Origin: Vibrio jasicida CAIM 1864 = LMG 25398 | GTDB lineage: Bacteria > Pseudomonadota > Gammaproteobacteria > Enterobacterales > Vibrionaceae | Direction of reading: 5' to 3' | Length of the DNA stretch: 44,119 nt | Assembly (NCBI RefSeq): GCF_000400365.1 | Contig: NZ_BAOG01000024.1 | Location: 1 to 44,119, forward strand | Shown: in pieces, positions 7,359 to 16,450 of the stretch | Numbering within the stretch: the stretch's first letter is position 1 | How the letters are laid out: each line of letters begins with the position of its first letter | Translations under genes and position numbers: made by a program | The notes under the pieces: model-generated | The model's input: the letters and a program-made list of their open reading frames with translations, nothing else | What the model was told of the DNA's origin: nothing | The model's database searches: none

Positions 7359-8480
7359 TTATTGATTTTTCCAGCTGTAGCCGATGCTCAGGAAGTACAA
7401 CGCTGGATCATCAAAGCTTGCAATCGTGTTACCCGCTCGACCTTTCACTTCAGACGATTCAATCAAGGTCGCTTCAAAGGCAACTGACACCGTGCTTGCT
7501 TCATCAATCTTGTAATCAATGCCTGTACCCAGACGGTAAGCGTTGCCAGTTGGGATAGTCAGATCACCGTTGGATTGGTCTGTGTACATGCTTGAGTCAA
7601 AGGCGAAACCTGCATTCCACATCACTTTGCTATTAACCTTGTACTGTGTACCCAAAGCAATCTGGTAGGTGTCTTGTGTTTCTACATCCATCAGTGTTTG
7701 GTAAGCACTCCAATCTTGCCAGTTCAAGTTACCCATCACCGCCAGTTTGTCATTGAGCTCATGGTAAGCACTGAATACCAACTGCTGAGGCGCAACGGCA
7801 CTGGTCGAGAAGTCTTTATCATCGAATTCGAACTCAGTTTCATTCGAGTAAGACAGACCTAAGCGAGTACCTGAATTCAACTCATACAGCACACCAACGC
7901 GGCCATTGACTTGAGTTTCAGTATCTTCAATGCCACCAGCGATTGCCGTACCATCAACTTTGACATCCATATCTAAAATGCCGTAATGGATGCCCAATGC
8001 AGCACCTACAGACCATTGATCATTAATACGGTATGAAGCAGAAGGTTGAACCGTCACGGCCTGAGTAATTGCATTAGGAATATCAATACGGCTGAACAGC
8101 TTGTCGTATTCCAGACCCAAGCCGTAGTTGCCGTACATACCAATACCAAGCGTCCACTTATCGTTCACTTGTTGGCTATAAAACGCAGAACCAAGTGGCA
8201 CGTAACCAATGATGTTACCTGCGTCACCGCCACCAAATGTGTCCAGTGTTGTGTCGCCATACAAGCTGATCAAGTGACCTGAAAATGACTGACCCACCAC
8301 ATTAGACAAACCCGCAGGGTTCGCCGCCATGACCGAGGCATCCTGCGCTCTTGCCGCCATACCCGCAGACGCTAAACCAATGTCTGTGGTGGAAGTCTCA
8401 TACAAATATAGACCTCCTGCTTGCGCTGCTGCACACGAGATGAGGGACCCCACAGCAACGATTTTGGTAAGATTTTTCAT
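7359..8480 (-). CDS. OmpP1/FadL-family outer-membrane transporter
   Basis: A 373-residue outer-membrane barrel for uptake of hydrophobic compounds such as long-chain fatty acids. The start is the ATG at 8480 (MKNLTKIVAVGSLISCAAAQAG), giving a clean signal peptide. The longer open frame from 8573 adds an implausible leader. The mature N-terminus GLYLYETSTTDIGLASAGMAARAQDASVMAANPAGLS is the plug-domain signature of the family. The C-terminus LYFLSIGYSWKNQ is a barrel end. It is shorter than E. coli FadL (about 420 mature residues), which is usual for the many Vibrio paralogues, so the true substrate may differ. AGG precedes the start. Confidence 0.9.
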   Translation of the reverse strand: MKNLTKIVAVGSLISCAAAQAGGLYLYETSTTDIGLASAGMAARAQDASVMAANPAGLSNVVGQSFSGHLISLYGDTTLDTFGGGDAGNIIGYVPLGSAFYSQQVNDKWTLGIGMYGNYGLGLEYDKLFSRIDIPNAITQAVTVQPSASYRINDQWSVGAALGIHYGILDMDVKVDGTAIAGGIEDTETQVNGRVGVLYELNSGTRLGLSYSNETEFEFDDKDFSTSAVAPQQLVFSAYHELNDKLAVMGNLNWQDWSAYQTLMDVETQDTYQIALGTQYKVNSKVMWNAGFAFDSSMYTDQSNGDLTIPTGNAYRLGTGIDYKIDEASTVSVAFEATLIESSEVKGRAGNTIASFDDPALYFLSIGYSWKNQ

Positions 8481-8597
8481 ACTAAAACCTATAAGTATGT
8501 TAGGAGAAAACCCGTACTGCGGCGTTGGTTGTATATCAGTGAAAGGACTGACCATCACACACAGCACAGGCAATTTGTGGATTGAATGAGAAATAAA

Positions 8598-8620
8598 ACC
8601 GACTAAGCGATTAGTCTTTC
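8598..8620 (-). terminator. Candidate terminator after the 8767-9558 barrel gene
   Basis: GACTAA (8601-8606) and TTAGTC (8611-8616) form a short stem capped by a GCGA tetraloop. A T-rich run follows on both strands. It lies about 150 bases past the upstream gene's stop and before the FadL-family gene. Confidence 0.5.
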
Positions 8621-8766
8621 TTCTATTTTTGTTTTCATCTTGTCGCCTGAAATAAAACCAACGACGAACGCGCTTAAAATTTGATGCGCCTTGTTATTTC
8701 CACTTAATGTGTGACCAAACATCACACAGCAAAAATGCGTAAATTATTTTTATCTTATGAGTCGTA

Positions 8767-9558
8767 TTAGAATTGGTAGTTGTATTCGATACGGTGGTCA
8801 CCATCGCCAAAGTCTACTTGTTCATTCCAGTTAGCGAAGTAACGAATATTTGAACGCGGTGTTATTTGGTAAGAAATCGCAAATTCATGCGTTAAGATAT
8901 TATCCTCACCCGCATAATACGTGTCTTTATAATCACTTGAGCCCGACAAGGTGTGCATATACATCGGGTTGTAGTTGATCCAAATTTTGTCGGTAATATC
9001 GATTTTCGAGTACATACCAACCACAGTATATGTACCTGGAATCTCGTAGCCGTTGTCTTCACCACTGAAGTCATTGGCAATCGTCACACCTGCACCAGCT
9101 AATGGGTATAGCTGGACAACACCAAGCTTCGGTAAGGCCTTGATGAAGCTGTACGACGCATCCAACTTGTCAGCATCCACGTCGTAGTTCACATCAAGCT
9201 GACGTCCCAATCCTTTCGCAACTTCAACTTGGAAATTACGCAGGCGGAAGGAATCAATACTGTCATCCAATTTGCTGTACAACGGGTCATCTTCATCTCG
9301 AATGCCAAACAGTTCGCCACCAATACCTTTGACTTCGATAACGTTCATCGCCATCGTGCCCGATTGAGACGCTTTATAAGTTTGGCCTATCTTGATGTTT
9401 GCCCCTTTGTCCGTAATGCCAAAGCCAGCTTGGGTATAAACCGCAAGAGGATCGGACATATCTTGTAGTTCTTTATCTGTATCTGTCTCAGCAAAAACGG
9501 GGGACGCAAACTGGATTGCTGCTGCCATCACGACAACAGACGGTTTCACGATATTCAT
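8767..9558 (-). CDS. Predicted outer-membrane protein, unknown role
   Basis: A 263-residue exported protein with the signal peptide MNIVKPSVVVMAAAIQFASPVFA cut near residue 23. The remainder is a run of amphipathic strands (ANIKIGQTYKAS, FRLRNFQVEVAKGL, NVDYD-like turns, IWINYNPMYMHTL, HEFAISYQIT, SNIRYFANWNEQV) ending HRIEYNYQF with a C-terminal Phe, as expected for BAM-assembled barrels. About twelve strands could be drawn. The short acidic segment DTDKELQDMSDPLA before the first strand is periplasmic or plug-like. No family name is assigned. It is probably separately transcribed from the next barrel gene because a hairpin and about 290 bases separate them. Confidence 0.75.
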   Translation of the reverse strand: MNIVKPSVVVMAAAIQFASPVFAETDTDKELQDMSDPLAVYTQAGFGITDKGANIKIGQTYKASQSGTMAMNVIEVKGIGGELFGIRDEDDPLYSKLDDSIDSFRLRNFQVEVAKGLGRQLDVNYDVDADKLDASYSFIKALPKLGVVQLYPLAGAGVTIANDFSGEDNGYEIPGTYTVVGMYSKIDITDKIWINYNPMYMHTLSGSSDYKDTYYAGEDNILTHEFAISYQITPRSNIRYFANWNEQVDFGDGDHRIEYNYQF

Positions 9559-10114
9559 AGGATTTTATCCATCTTTTATTCAATTAAACGCACGCGTCAA
9601 CAAACCTGCATAAATCGCGGACGAACTGAATCGAGCCTCGGAAAGTTCGATTTCCAACGCGAATTTACAAATAACAGGTTGTTTAACGCTGCATTTAAAT
9701 TAAATAGAGGATAACGGTAAGTTCAATCACCTATGGTTATATGAGTTATAACCTAAATTTTGGTTTAGATTTGAAATGAAATTTAGATTAACAATTATCT
9801 AAATAGTAGATATCACAACAAACAATGAATAATTAGTTAATATAGATTGAACATGTGAAATAAAATCAAAGAGAAAATAAACGACCAATTGGGAAATGAA
9901 ACAACCTAGGCGTTTAGCTATATACTTTCACAGCAATTTCACCAATAAATAAATCATGTTGGATTAAACATATATTCTACAACTGTAAAGTATTTTCATT
10001 AATAAAATGTTATTTCACCTTGGCGTTCGATACTTCCACTTCTTGGTAATTCTTCAATATCATTTATGTGAACTACGTTGGCATCGCATATTTTTCTGTT
10101 CTACCTTAAACAAA
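9559..10114. other. Long AT-rich intergenic region with an operator-like dyad
   Basis: More than 550 bases without a believable gene. The minus-strand barrel gene at 9558 must be driven from here. A dyad GGTTATA (9735-9741) / TATAACC (9747-9753) around TGAGT lies about 180 bases upstream of that start and is followed by CTAAA/TTTAG. It could bind a regulator of the barrel gene. Otherwise only low-complexity A/T sequence was seen. Confidence 0.45.
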
Positions 10115-10140
10115 AAAACGCAGCCCGAAGACTGCGTTTT
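10115..10140 (-). terminator. Terminator after the prolyl oligopeptidase gene
   Basis: AAAACGCAG pairs with CTGCGTTTT (10132-10140) around an 8-base loop. The A-run before it gives a T-run on the minus strand. It lies about 50 bases past the peptidase stop. Confidence 0.85.
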
Positions 10141-10189
10141 AATTCCAATGTGAGTGAGCTTAAGCTCTTCGGTTAATCCGCCCTCTCGC

Positions 10190-12346
10190 TTACAGCTTTT
10201 CAACGCCCATATTGAACAAAGTAAAGCTGTAAACATCAGCAGTTTTCTCAATAACCTTGCTGGTCGGTGTGCCTGCACCGTGACCTGCGTTGGTTTCGAT
10301 TCGAATCAAAGTTGGGTTTGTACCCGCTTGCTTCGATTGTAGTTCAGCCGCAAATTTGTAAGAGTGCGCTGGCACCACGCGGTCATCATGATCCCCCGTT
10401 GTGACCATAGTTGCTGGGTACTTAACGCCGGCTTTGACGTTGTGCACTGGCGAGTAACCTTTGAGGTAATTGAACATCTCTTTACTTTGTTCTGCTGTAC
10501 CGTAGTCATAAGCCCAGCCCGCCCCTGCCGTGAAGGTGTGGTAGCGAAGCATATCCAATACACCCACTGCTGGCAGCGCCACTTTGAACAGCTCTGGGCG
10601 CTGCGTCATCACTGCACCAACAAGCAAGCCGCCGTTCGAGCCACCGTTAATCGCGAGCTTGTCTGACGAGGTATAGTCTTTATCGATAAGGAACTCCGCT
10701 CCGGCAATAAAGTCATCAAACGAGTTTTGCTTCTCTAATTTGGTGCCGGCATTGTGCCACTCTTTACCGTACTCGCCACCACCACGAATGTTCGCGACAG
10801 CGTAGATACCGCCCATTTCCAACCATGCCGCTCGGCTTGGGCTGAAGTAAGGCGTCAGGCTGATATTGAAACCACCATAACCATACAAGATCGTTGGCGC
10901 ACTGCCGTCCATCGGCGTGCCTTTTTTGTAGGTAATGATCATTGGAATCTTGGTGCCATCTTTCGACTTGTAGAACACCTGACGAGATTCAAATTTTGCC
11001 GGATCGAATGGTGCGTTCGATTTGTGGTAAACCTCGCTGTCACCGTCTTTGATGTCTAGGCGATAGGTCGTGCTTGGCGTCTTGTAGTTGGTGAAAGAGT
11101 AGTAGACTTCAGCGTCTTCTTTCTTACCCCAAAAGCCGTAAGCACTGCCGATGTCTGGTAGCTTGATTTCACGAATGAACTTGCCGTCCATATCGTATTG
11201 TTTGACCATCGAAAGCGCGTCAACAATGTAGCTTGCGAACAGGTAACCGCCTGCAGTTGATGGGCTAAGCACGTTGTCAGTTTCAGGAATTAAATCTTTC
11301 CAATTCTTCGGCTCAGGGTTGCTCGCATCCACCGTCACTACACGTTTGTTTGGTGCATCTAAGTTAGTGACCAAATACAGCTTGGTGCCTTTGCTATCAA
11401 TCACCCAAGTATCAGAATTGGTGTCATCCAAAATGGTTTGCAGCGGACTATCTGGCTTGATCAAATCTTTCAAGAACAGTTTGTTGCCCGACGTTGAAGT
11501 GCTTGCTGAGATAAACAGGTAACGTTGGTCGTCCGAAGTGTAACCACGAACGTACCGGTGCTTCTCAGCCTCCGTACCACCGAAGATAAGCTTATCTTCA
11601 CTCTGCTTAGTGCCTAGCTCATGGTAGTAAAGCTTGTGTTGGTCAGTTTTTGCCGAAAGCTCGCTGCCTTCTGGCTTGTCGTAACTTGAGTAGTAGAAAC
11701 CTTTGTTCCCCAGCCAGTTTACGCCGCTGAACTTAATATCCACTAAAGTCTCACCGACAGGCTTTTTGGTTTCAGCATCAAGCACAATCACTTTGCGCCA
11801 ATCGCTACCGCCTTCTGAAATGCTGTAAGCGACTAAAGAACCATCTTTGGTGAAGCTCACATTCGCCAGCGAGGTCGTGCCATCTTCGCTAAAGGTATTC
11901 GGGTCGAGGAAGACCTCAAGCTTGCCACCGTCAAGTTGGCGATAAAGCACATCTTGATTTTGCAAACCGTCGTTCTTGTAGAAATAGGTGTATTTACCTT
12001 CTTTGAATGGTCGCCCTAACTTCTCGTAATCCATCAACTGAGTTAAGCGTTCTTCAATCTGGTGACGATAAGGAATTTGCGCCAAGTAATCGAACGTGAC
12101 TTGGTTCTGCGCTTTTACCCAATCAGCCGTTTCTTTACTGCGGTCGTCTTCTAACCAACGGTATGGGTCACTAACTTTGGTACCAAAATACTCATCCACC
12201 ACATCGACTTTCTTTGTTGTTGGGTACTTCACCGCCATTTTGTGTACGTGTTCAACCAACTCCTTTTTTGAGTCTTCGGCATAAGCACTCGGCAATATGC
12301 TAGTCATCGCAAACGCGGTCACCAGTGCTAAGGTTTTCTTTTTCAT
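10190..12346 (-). CDS. Secreted prolyl oligopeptidase (S9A family)
   Basis: A 718-residue serine peptidase that cleaves short peptides after proline. The start is the ATG at 12346, with AGGAAG upstream and the signal peptide [23 protein letters not shown]. The frame extends to 12466, but that stretch has no ribosome site. The beta-propeller begins with the family signature [14 protein letters not shown]. The hydrolase domain carries [25 protein letters not shown] and the nucleophile elbow GGSNGG. The acid lies in GDHDDRVVP and the base in ETNAGHGAG. The export signal implies a periplasmic or extracellular role in peptide scavenging. It is likely monocistronic, closed by the terminator at 10115-10140. 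Confidence 0.95.
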   Translation of the reverse strand: MKKKTLALVTAFAMTSILPSAYAEDSKKELVEHVHKMAVKYPTTKKVDVVDEYFGTKVSDPYRWLEDDRSKETADWVKAQNQVTFDYLAQIPYRHQIEERLTQLMDYEKLGRPFKEGKYTYFYKNDGLQNQDVLYRQLDGGKLEVFLDPNTFSEDGTTSLANVSFTKDGSLVAYSISEGGSDWRKVIVLDAETKKPVGETLVDIKFSGVNWLGNKGFYYSSYDKPEGSELSAKTDQHKLYYHELGTKQSEDKLIFGGTEAEKHRYVRGYTSDDQRYLFISASTSTSGNKLFLKDLIKPDSPLQTILDDTNSDTWVIDSKGTKLYLVTNLDAPNKRVVTVDASNPEPKNWKDLIPETDNVLSPSTAGGYLFASYIVDALSMVKQYDMDGKFIREIKLPDIGSAYGFWGKKEDAEVYYSFTNYKTPSTTYRLDIKDGDSEVYHKSNAPFDPAKFESRQVFYKSKDGTKIPMIITYKKGTPMDGSAPTILYGYGGFNISLTPYFSPSRAAWLEMGGIYAVANIRGGGEYGKEWHNAGTKLEKQNSFDDFIAGAEFLIDKDYTSSDKLAINGGSNGGLLVGAVMTQRPELFKVALPAVGVLDMLRYHTFTAGAGWAYDYGTAEQSKEMFNYLKGYSPVHNVKAGVKYPATMVTTGDHDDRVVPAHSYKFAAELQSKQAGTNPTLIRIETNAGHGAGTPTSKVIEKTADVYSFTLFNMGVEKL

Positions 12347-12522
12347 AGACTTCCTTTTCTGTTTTTGTTTTGTGTAATGCATCAAGCATCTTACCCATAT
12401 CGAAGTAAGGATTCTAATAGCTTTGAGAAAATTGCTTGGTGAAAGTTTTAAAGTCACCAAAGCCAAACTAGCCGCTTAGCTTCGGTGATCTCCCTCAATA
12501 TGGAGTTATAGACAAGAGCTTG

Positions 12523-14094
12523 TTAGCTCAGTTCAATGCTCCGAGATACACCCGACTCCACGGCAAAATCTTGGTCGTGACTGATAAGAATAAAGCCGCC
12601 TCGATACGCGCTTAGCGCCTGAGCAAGCATGATTTTCGAATCCAAGTCTAGGTGATTATCCGGCTCATCCAAAAGCAACAAAGGCTGCGTTGGCTGATGA
12701 CTGACAATCAGCATCGCGAGCTTCATTTTCTCGCCGCCACTCAATACGCTGCCCAAACGAAAGACACTGTCTCGGCGAAAGCCAATGCCTGCTAATAATG
12801 TTCTGGCATCGCTTTCTTTCATCCCCTCACAATGCTGCATTAGGTTTTCCAACATGGAGAGTTCAGGCTGTATCGCACCGAAGTGCTGGTCGAGATAATA
12901 AAGCGGCGTATTGATTTGCAGCTCACCACTTTGCAGTGAGAACTCACCCAAGAGTGTTTTCAGTAAAGTCGATTTACCGCACCCGTTTTTGCCCAACAAA
13001 TGCAATTTATCATCCGCATGAACTTGCGCAGTGATGGGTTGAGCCGAACCAAATGGCAGCACGCCTTCTAAAAGCGACACGACTTTTCGCGAACGACTTT
13101 GACTGTCTGCCAAATACAGTTTTTGCCCTTTGATTTGCTCTTTGCGCACTCGCAAGCTTTGCTCTTTCTCTTGCAGATGCGCTTGGCGAAGTTGCTCGTT
13201 TTTATTACGACTAGCTGCTCGGGCTGTGGCTTTATCCTTCATACCATCCAGTAAAATTTTCGGCTGACTGCCATCCTTTCTCAGCTTGTTACCTTGAGCC
13301 GCTCTTTGTTCTGCTTTCTCCCGATTGCGCTGAGCTTGCTCTTCCAATTGCTTTTTTTGTTTATCGACAGCAGCTAACTGGCGTTCCACCGCTTGCAGCT
13401 CGGTGCGCTTTAGCTCGGCATACACGTCGTAATTACCGCCAAATACTTGTAAGCCTAAACCGGATAGCTCCCAGATTTCCTCCATTTCGCGCAGTAACTC
13501 CCTGTCATGACTGATGAGCAAAATCGCTCCTGAGAAATTGCGCATCGAATGAATCAACCACTGCTTGGCATGTGTATCAAGATGGTTCGACGGTTCATCA
13601 AGGATCAGTAATTCCACTTCGCTTTCGAACAATTGCCACAGTTGCAAACGCGCTAACTGCCCGCCACTCAATTGCGAACAAGGAAAGTCTGGCTGTGGCG
13701 GCAAACCCATGGTTTCTAACTGCTTAGCAAGTTGGATGGGCAAATCCCATTGTTCACCTACTACCTCAAACAGATACTCCGAGCAATCGCCCATCTCGAT
13801 CTGTTTGAGCGCGCTTAACACGTTGTCCTTTGCTAAAAACTGGGCAATCGACAGCTCTCCCCCCAACAAGTGAGATGGTTGCTGGCGATACACCGCAAAG
13901 GACCTTGGTAAGGTTACTTTACCGCTGGTTGAGGTTTGCTCACCGCTGAGTATCGATGCAAACACCGATTTTCCGACACCGTTACGTCCGACTAACCCAA
14001 CACGGCGTTTGGTCATTGAACATGAGATTTGCTGAAAAAGCGCTTCGCCGTTACCAAATTGATGACTGATATTGTAAGCCTGTAAGACTGGCAT
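12523..14094 (-). CDS. ABC-F family ATPase (two-domain, no membrane segment)
   Basis: A 523-residue protein with tandem ATP-binding cassettes. The first has GRNGVGKS, the signature LSGGQ and LLILDEPSNHLD. The second has GKNGCGKST, LSGGE and LLLDEPDNHLD. The linker (KKQLEEQAQRNREKAEQRA...) is long, basic and coiled, as in ribosome-acting ABC-F proteins that enter the exit site to relieve stalled or drug-bound ribosomes. It lacks transmembrane helices, so it is not a transporter. Start ATG at 14094 with GGAGG ahead; an upstream in-frame ATG at 14121 lacks one. Which subgroup it belongs to, and whether it gives antibiotic protection, is not clear. Confidence 0.88.
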   Translation of the reverse strand: MPVLQAYNISHQFGNGEALFQQISCSMTKRRVGLVGRNGVGKSVFASILSGEQTSTSGKVTLPRSFAVYRQQPSHLLGGELSIAQFLAKDNVLSALKQIEMGDCSEYLFEVVGEQWDLPIQLAKQLETMGLPPQPDFPCSQLSGGQLARLQLWQLFESEVELLILDEPSNHLDTHAKQWLIHSMRNFSGAILLISHDRELLREMEEIWELSGLGLQVFGGNYDVYAELKRTELQAVERQLAAVDKQKKQLEEQAQRNREKAEQRAAQGNKLRKDGSQPKILLDGMKDKATARAASRNKNEQLRQAHLQEKEQSLRVRKEQIKGQKLYLADSQSRSRKVVSLLEGVLPFGSAQPITAQVHADDKLHLLGKNGCGKSTLLKTLLGEFSLQSGELQINTPLYYLDQHFGAIQPELSMLENLMQHCEGMKESDARTLLAGIGFRRDSVFRLGSVLSGGEKMKLAMLIVSHQPTQPLLLLDEPDNHLDLDSKIMLAQALSAYRGGFILISHDQDFAVESGVSRSIELS

Positions 14095-14462
14095 AATTTG
14101 CCTCCTGTATAACAGGGACAACAGCCGTAGCTTGAGATAAATCTAGAGATGAGATCGATGCAAATACACGCGCCCATAGAAGCGCTTCAAACAGAAAAAT
14201 GGTAACTGCAAAGAAATATCGGAAAGTGAGCTACGCCTACTAACCCTGTAAATCCAAAAAAATAAAATGAGAGTTGGATGACAGGTTTAGTTGTTCATGT
14301 TGGCGTAATCTCCTAAAGAAGTGATGGGCAAAGTCTAAAGGTTTTCTTGTATAAAAAGCAAGCGACTTCTGTCATCACATGAATCGGTTCGATCCAGAAG
14401 TGAACTAAAATCCATCGCTCGCCGTAATAGCCAAAGAGTGAAAACACCAATGGGAAACGGCT
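14095..14462. other. Intergenic region between divergent genes
   Basis: About 370 bases with promoter space for the ABC-F gene (minus) and the 83-aa gene (plus). A TATAAA sits in TTGTATAAAAAGC near 14350. A 70-codon minus-strand frame here (14313-14525) overlaps the better plus-strand gene and has no ribosome site. No RNA gene or repeat was recognised. Confidence 0.4.
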
Positions 14463-14714
14463 ATGAATCTTTTGATTGAATCGGTCGAGGGTGGTATCTA
14501 CCTCGCTTACAACGTAGAAAACCAAACAAGATCATTGATCTTGAACGAGCACAAAAGCCCGCTCAAATTTGCCAGCCTCTGCGAGGCAAGAGATCACTTT
14601 CGAGGAGAAGGATACTCCTCTGCAAAACTGGTTCACCTCAACGCATCCGATGAAATGTGTGGAGAAACAATACGCTGTGACATGCCACTAGAGATTGAAT
14701 TGAGCTGGTATTAG
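14463..14714 (+). CDS. Small conserved protein (DUF6482-like)
   Basis: An 83-residue cytosolic protein opening MNLLIESVEGGIYLAYNVEN and closing DMPLEIELSWY. The pattern (an SVEGGIYL strand near the start, then a central helix with LCEARDHFRGEGYSSAKLVH) recalls the small gammaproteobacterial family DUF6482. That is from memory of the family, and no function is known. GGGAAACGGCT precedes the ATG. The stop codon lies inside a terminator hairpin (14702-14729), so the gene is a single unit. Confidence 0.7.
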   Translation: MNLLIESVEGGIYLAYNVENQTRSLILNEHKSPLKFASLCEARDHFRGEGYSSAKLVHLNASDEMCGETIRCDMPLEIELSWY

Positions 14715-14729
14715 TATCGGCTCTTTTTT
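14702..14729 (+). terminator. Terminator overlapping the stop of the 83-aa gene
   Basis: GAGCTG (14702-14707) pairs with CGGCTC (14718-14723), including one G-U pair, and is followed by six Ts. The TAG stop at 14712-14714 lies in the loop. Confidence 0.7.
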
Positions 14730-14869
14730 CGCCCTCCCCTCAATATCCTCTCGCTCTTAGGCTGGTGATAATTTGCCAAAACTTTGAGCGATTTCGGGAT
14801 CTTATCAACACATTTTTTGTTAAAGGCGTACTATGCTATTGGTAGTGTATTCCACAAGAGGGCGTGGTT

Positions 14870-15295
14870 ATGAAATACAAACATATCCTAGTCGCACTGG
14901 AACTGTCTGATGAGAGTACTGTGTTGATTGACCGAGCGGTATCTATGGCGAGTTATCTCGGTGCCGAGATTTCTTTTATTCATATCGATGGTACTCATGG
15001 CGAAATTTATCGTGAGCTTGTCGATATCAAAGCAAACCCAGACCAAAGACCGTTGAATGAACATTCAATGGAGTGCTTGAAGTCCTTTAGCGATTACATG
15101 GAGCAGCCATTGAAGCACTTCTTCGTTGGCACGGGTGACTTGGCGGACAAACTGGAAGTGACCATCAAAGAGCAAGAAGTTGATCTGCTTATTTGTGGCC
15201 ACCATCAAGACTTCTGGAGTAAGATCATTTCTTACTCAAGACATCTGGTCAACAAGTCTCCGGTAGATATTCTGGTTGTGCCGATTCACGACTAG
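14870..15295 (+). CDS. Universal stress protein (UspA family)
   Basis: A 141-residue single-domain Usp with the fold signature MKYKHILVALELSDES at the start and NKSPVDILVVPIHD at the end. The segment DLLICGHHQDFWSKIISYSRHLVNKS corresponds to the region where ATP-binding Usps show G-2X-G-9X-G(S/T). Here the glycines are mostly replaced, so this is the non-ATP-binding UspA-like type. The start is taken at ATG 14870 because AGAGGG stands at the right distance; a GTG at 14864 is too close to it. Typical roles are survival of starvation and oxidative stress. A strong terminator follows. Confidence 0.9.
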   Translation: MKYKHILVALELSDESTVLIDRAVSMASYLGAEISFIHIDGTHGEIYRELVDIKANPDQRPLNEHSMECLKSFSDYMEQPLKHFFVGTGDLADKLEVTIKEQEVDLLICGHHQDFWSKIISYSRHLVNKSPVDILVVPIHD

Positions 15296-15311
15296 TTTGA
15301 CTGAACGATCG

Positions 15312-15340
15312 AAAAAGCCGCCAACGATGGGCGGCTTTTT
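15312..15340. terminator. Bidirectional terminator between convergent genes
   Basis: AAAAAGCCGCC (15312-15322) and GGCGGCTTTTT (15330-15340) form an 11-bp stem with A and T runs on either side. It serves both the Usp gene and the convergent 72-aa gene. Confidence 0.9.
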
Positions 15341-15360
15341 TGTTGTTCTTGTTAGCTCAA

Positions 15361-15579
15361 TTAAGGCTCTATTTCACCAATCGAATACAGCACCAACTCT
15401 TCTGGGTTGTTCCCTTCCCCTAACGAGTGAATGTCTTCCCCTTCTTGCTTCAGCTCATTAATCAGCTTGAGCGCTTTCTCTTGCTTCACCCCAATAATGG
15501 TTGGCATTTCAGAGGCAGAGACGCCAAAACGTGTCGCAACAAGCAAGTTTCTTACTTTGGTTTTATCCGATTCAAACAT
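15361..15579 (-). CDS. Small protein of unknown function with HTH-like pattern (72 aa)
   Basis: A 72-residue acidic protein: MFESDKTKVRNLLVATRFGVSASEMPTIIGV, then KQEKALKLINELKQEGEDIHSLG, then a strand ELVLYSIGE. The order helix, helix-turn-helix (SASEMPTIIGVKQEKALKLINELKQ) and short wing suggests a small winged-helix regulator or adaptor, but no family was recognised. A GAGG site precedes the ATG at 15579. It is separated from the DeoR-family gene (stop 15698 on the same strand) by about 120 bases without a clear terminator, so read-through from the ugpQ operon is possible. Confidence 0.65.
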   Translation of the reverse strand: MFESDKTKVRNLLVATRFGVSASEMPTIIGVKQEKALKLINELKQEGEDIHSLGEGNNPEELVLYSIGEIEP

Positions 15580-15697
15580 GACAGGACCTCTTTATTTTCA
15601 ATCATCTAAGCATAGCGAATCGCGATGAAAAAGCATCACGCTGGTCGAATCAATAACGGATTTTCCTACGAGTTAGACAAGGATGGTAAGTAAAAGC

Positions 15698-16450
15698 TTA
15701 GTTACTGAAAACGCGGTCGAAATAATTGAGTGGCGCCACCTTAGTATTGGCTCTTCGCTGCCATTTACTCTTGTTCGCCACTAGCCACTTTTGTTCGGAG
15801 TTGGCTAAAATTGCTTGGCTAACCTTGGCTTCTCTCAATTCATGTTCCATCGCAAACAACTGAGTATCAACTTCTGTGCGACCAAAATTGACCATCTCTG
15901 AATGAGGCTGCGCGATTTCGGTGATACCTGCACAGCCAATAATTCCGATGTCTGCGGAAAACTGGCCGTAAAACTGCTCTGCCGAACCATCCACCACGTC
16001 GCGATCGTTAGTACGAATACGACCACCCGGAATCCAAGTTTCGATGTTCTCAAAGTGAGAAAGAATATGCGCCGCTTCGAAGTTATTGGTCACCACACGT
16101 AACTCACTGTGATTAGCTAGACGTTCGGCAACCAAAGTAATCGTAGTACCAATACCTAGAAACAGTGTCGTTCCGTTTGGGATAGCTTTGACTACTTCAT
16201 CGGCGATTATCTGCTTTTCCTGTTGATTGGTGACTTGGCGGGAGGCATAACTGCGATTGCTCAAAGTGGCGGGCAATCCGACACCACCATGATGGCGTCG
16301 GGTGAGTCCGAGTCGACAAAGTTCATTGATGTCGCGACGAATGGTTTGTGTTGTGACTTCGAAACGTTGGGCAAGTTCTTCTATCGAGCAATATTCTTGC
16401 TGATGAACCAGTTCAATGATGCTTTGTTGACGGACGTTTAAATTATTCAT
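15698..16450 (-). CDS. DeoR/GlpR-family transcriptional repressor of the ugp locus
   Basis: A 250-residue regulator. The N-terminal helix-turn-helix (IEELAQRFEVTTQTIRRDINELCRLGLTRRHHGGVGLP, residues about 22-60) follows GlpR of E. coli closely, including RRDxNEL and RHHGG. The sugar-phosphate sensor domain shows FLGIGTTITLVAERL and VTNNFEAAHIL. GlpR binds glycerol-3-phosphate, so the same or a related ligand is likely. The ATG overlaps the ugpQ stop by 8 bases, which implies translational coupling. The probable targets are TTCAAATGAAC-type repeats in 17212-17403, between ugpQ and ugpB. It is called a GlpR paralogue because the usual glpD/glpK neighbours are absent. Confidence 0.9.
   Translation of the reverse strand: MNNLNVRQQSIIELVHQQEYCSIEELAQRFEVTTQTIRRDINELCRLGLTRRHHGGVGLPATLSNRSYASRQVTNQQEKQIIADEVVKAIPNGTTLFLGIGTTITLVAERLANHSELRVVTNNFEAAHILSHFENIETWIPGGRIRTNDRDVVDGSAEQFYGQFSADIGIIGCAGITEIAQPHSEMVNFGRTEVDTQLFAMEHELREAKVSQAILANSEQKWLVANKSKWQRRANTKVAPLNYFDRVFSN

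Noticed and set aside
8709..8726. TGTGACCAAACATCACA resembles a CRP site upstream of the FadL-family gene
   Set aside because: The two half-sites are 7 rather than 6 bases apart and it lies about 230 bases from the start, so it does not fit the CRP consensus.
14313..14525. 70-codon minus-strand frame overlapping the 83-aa gene
   Set aside because: The plus-strand gene has a ribosome site, a family-like sequence and a matching terminator; the minus frame has none.
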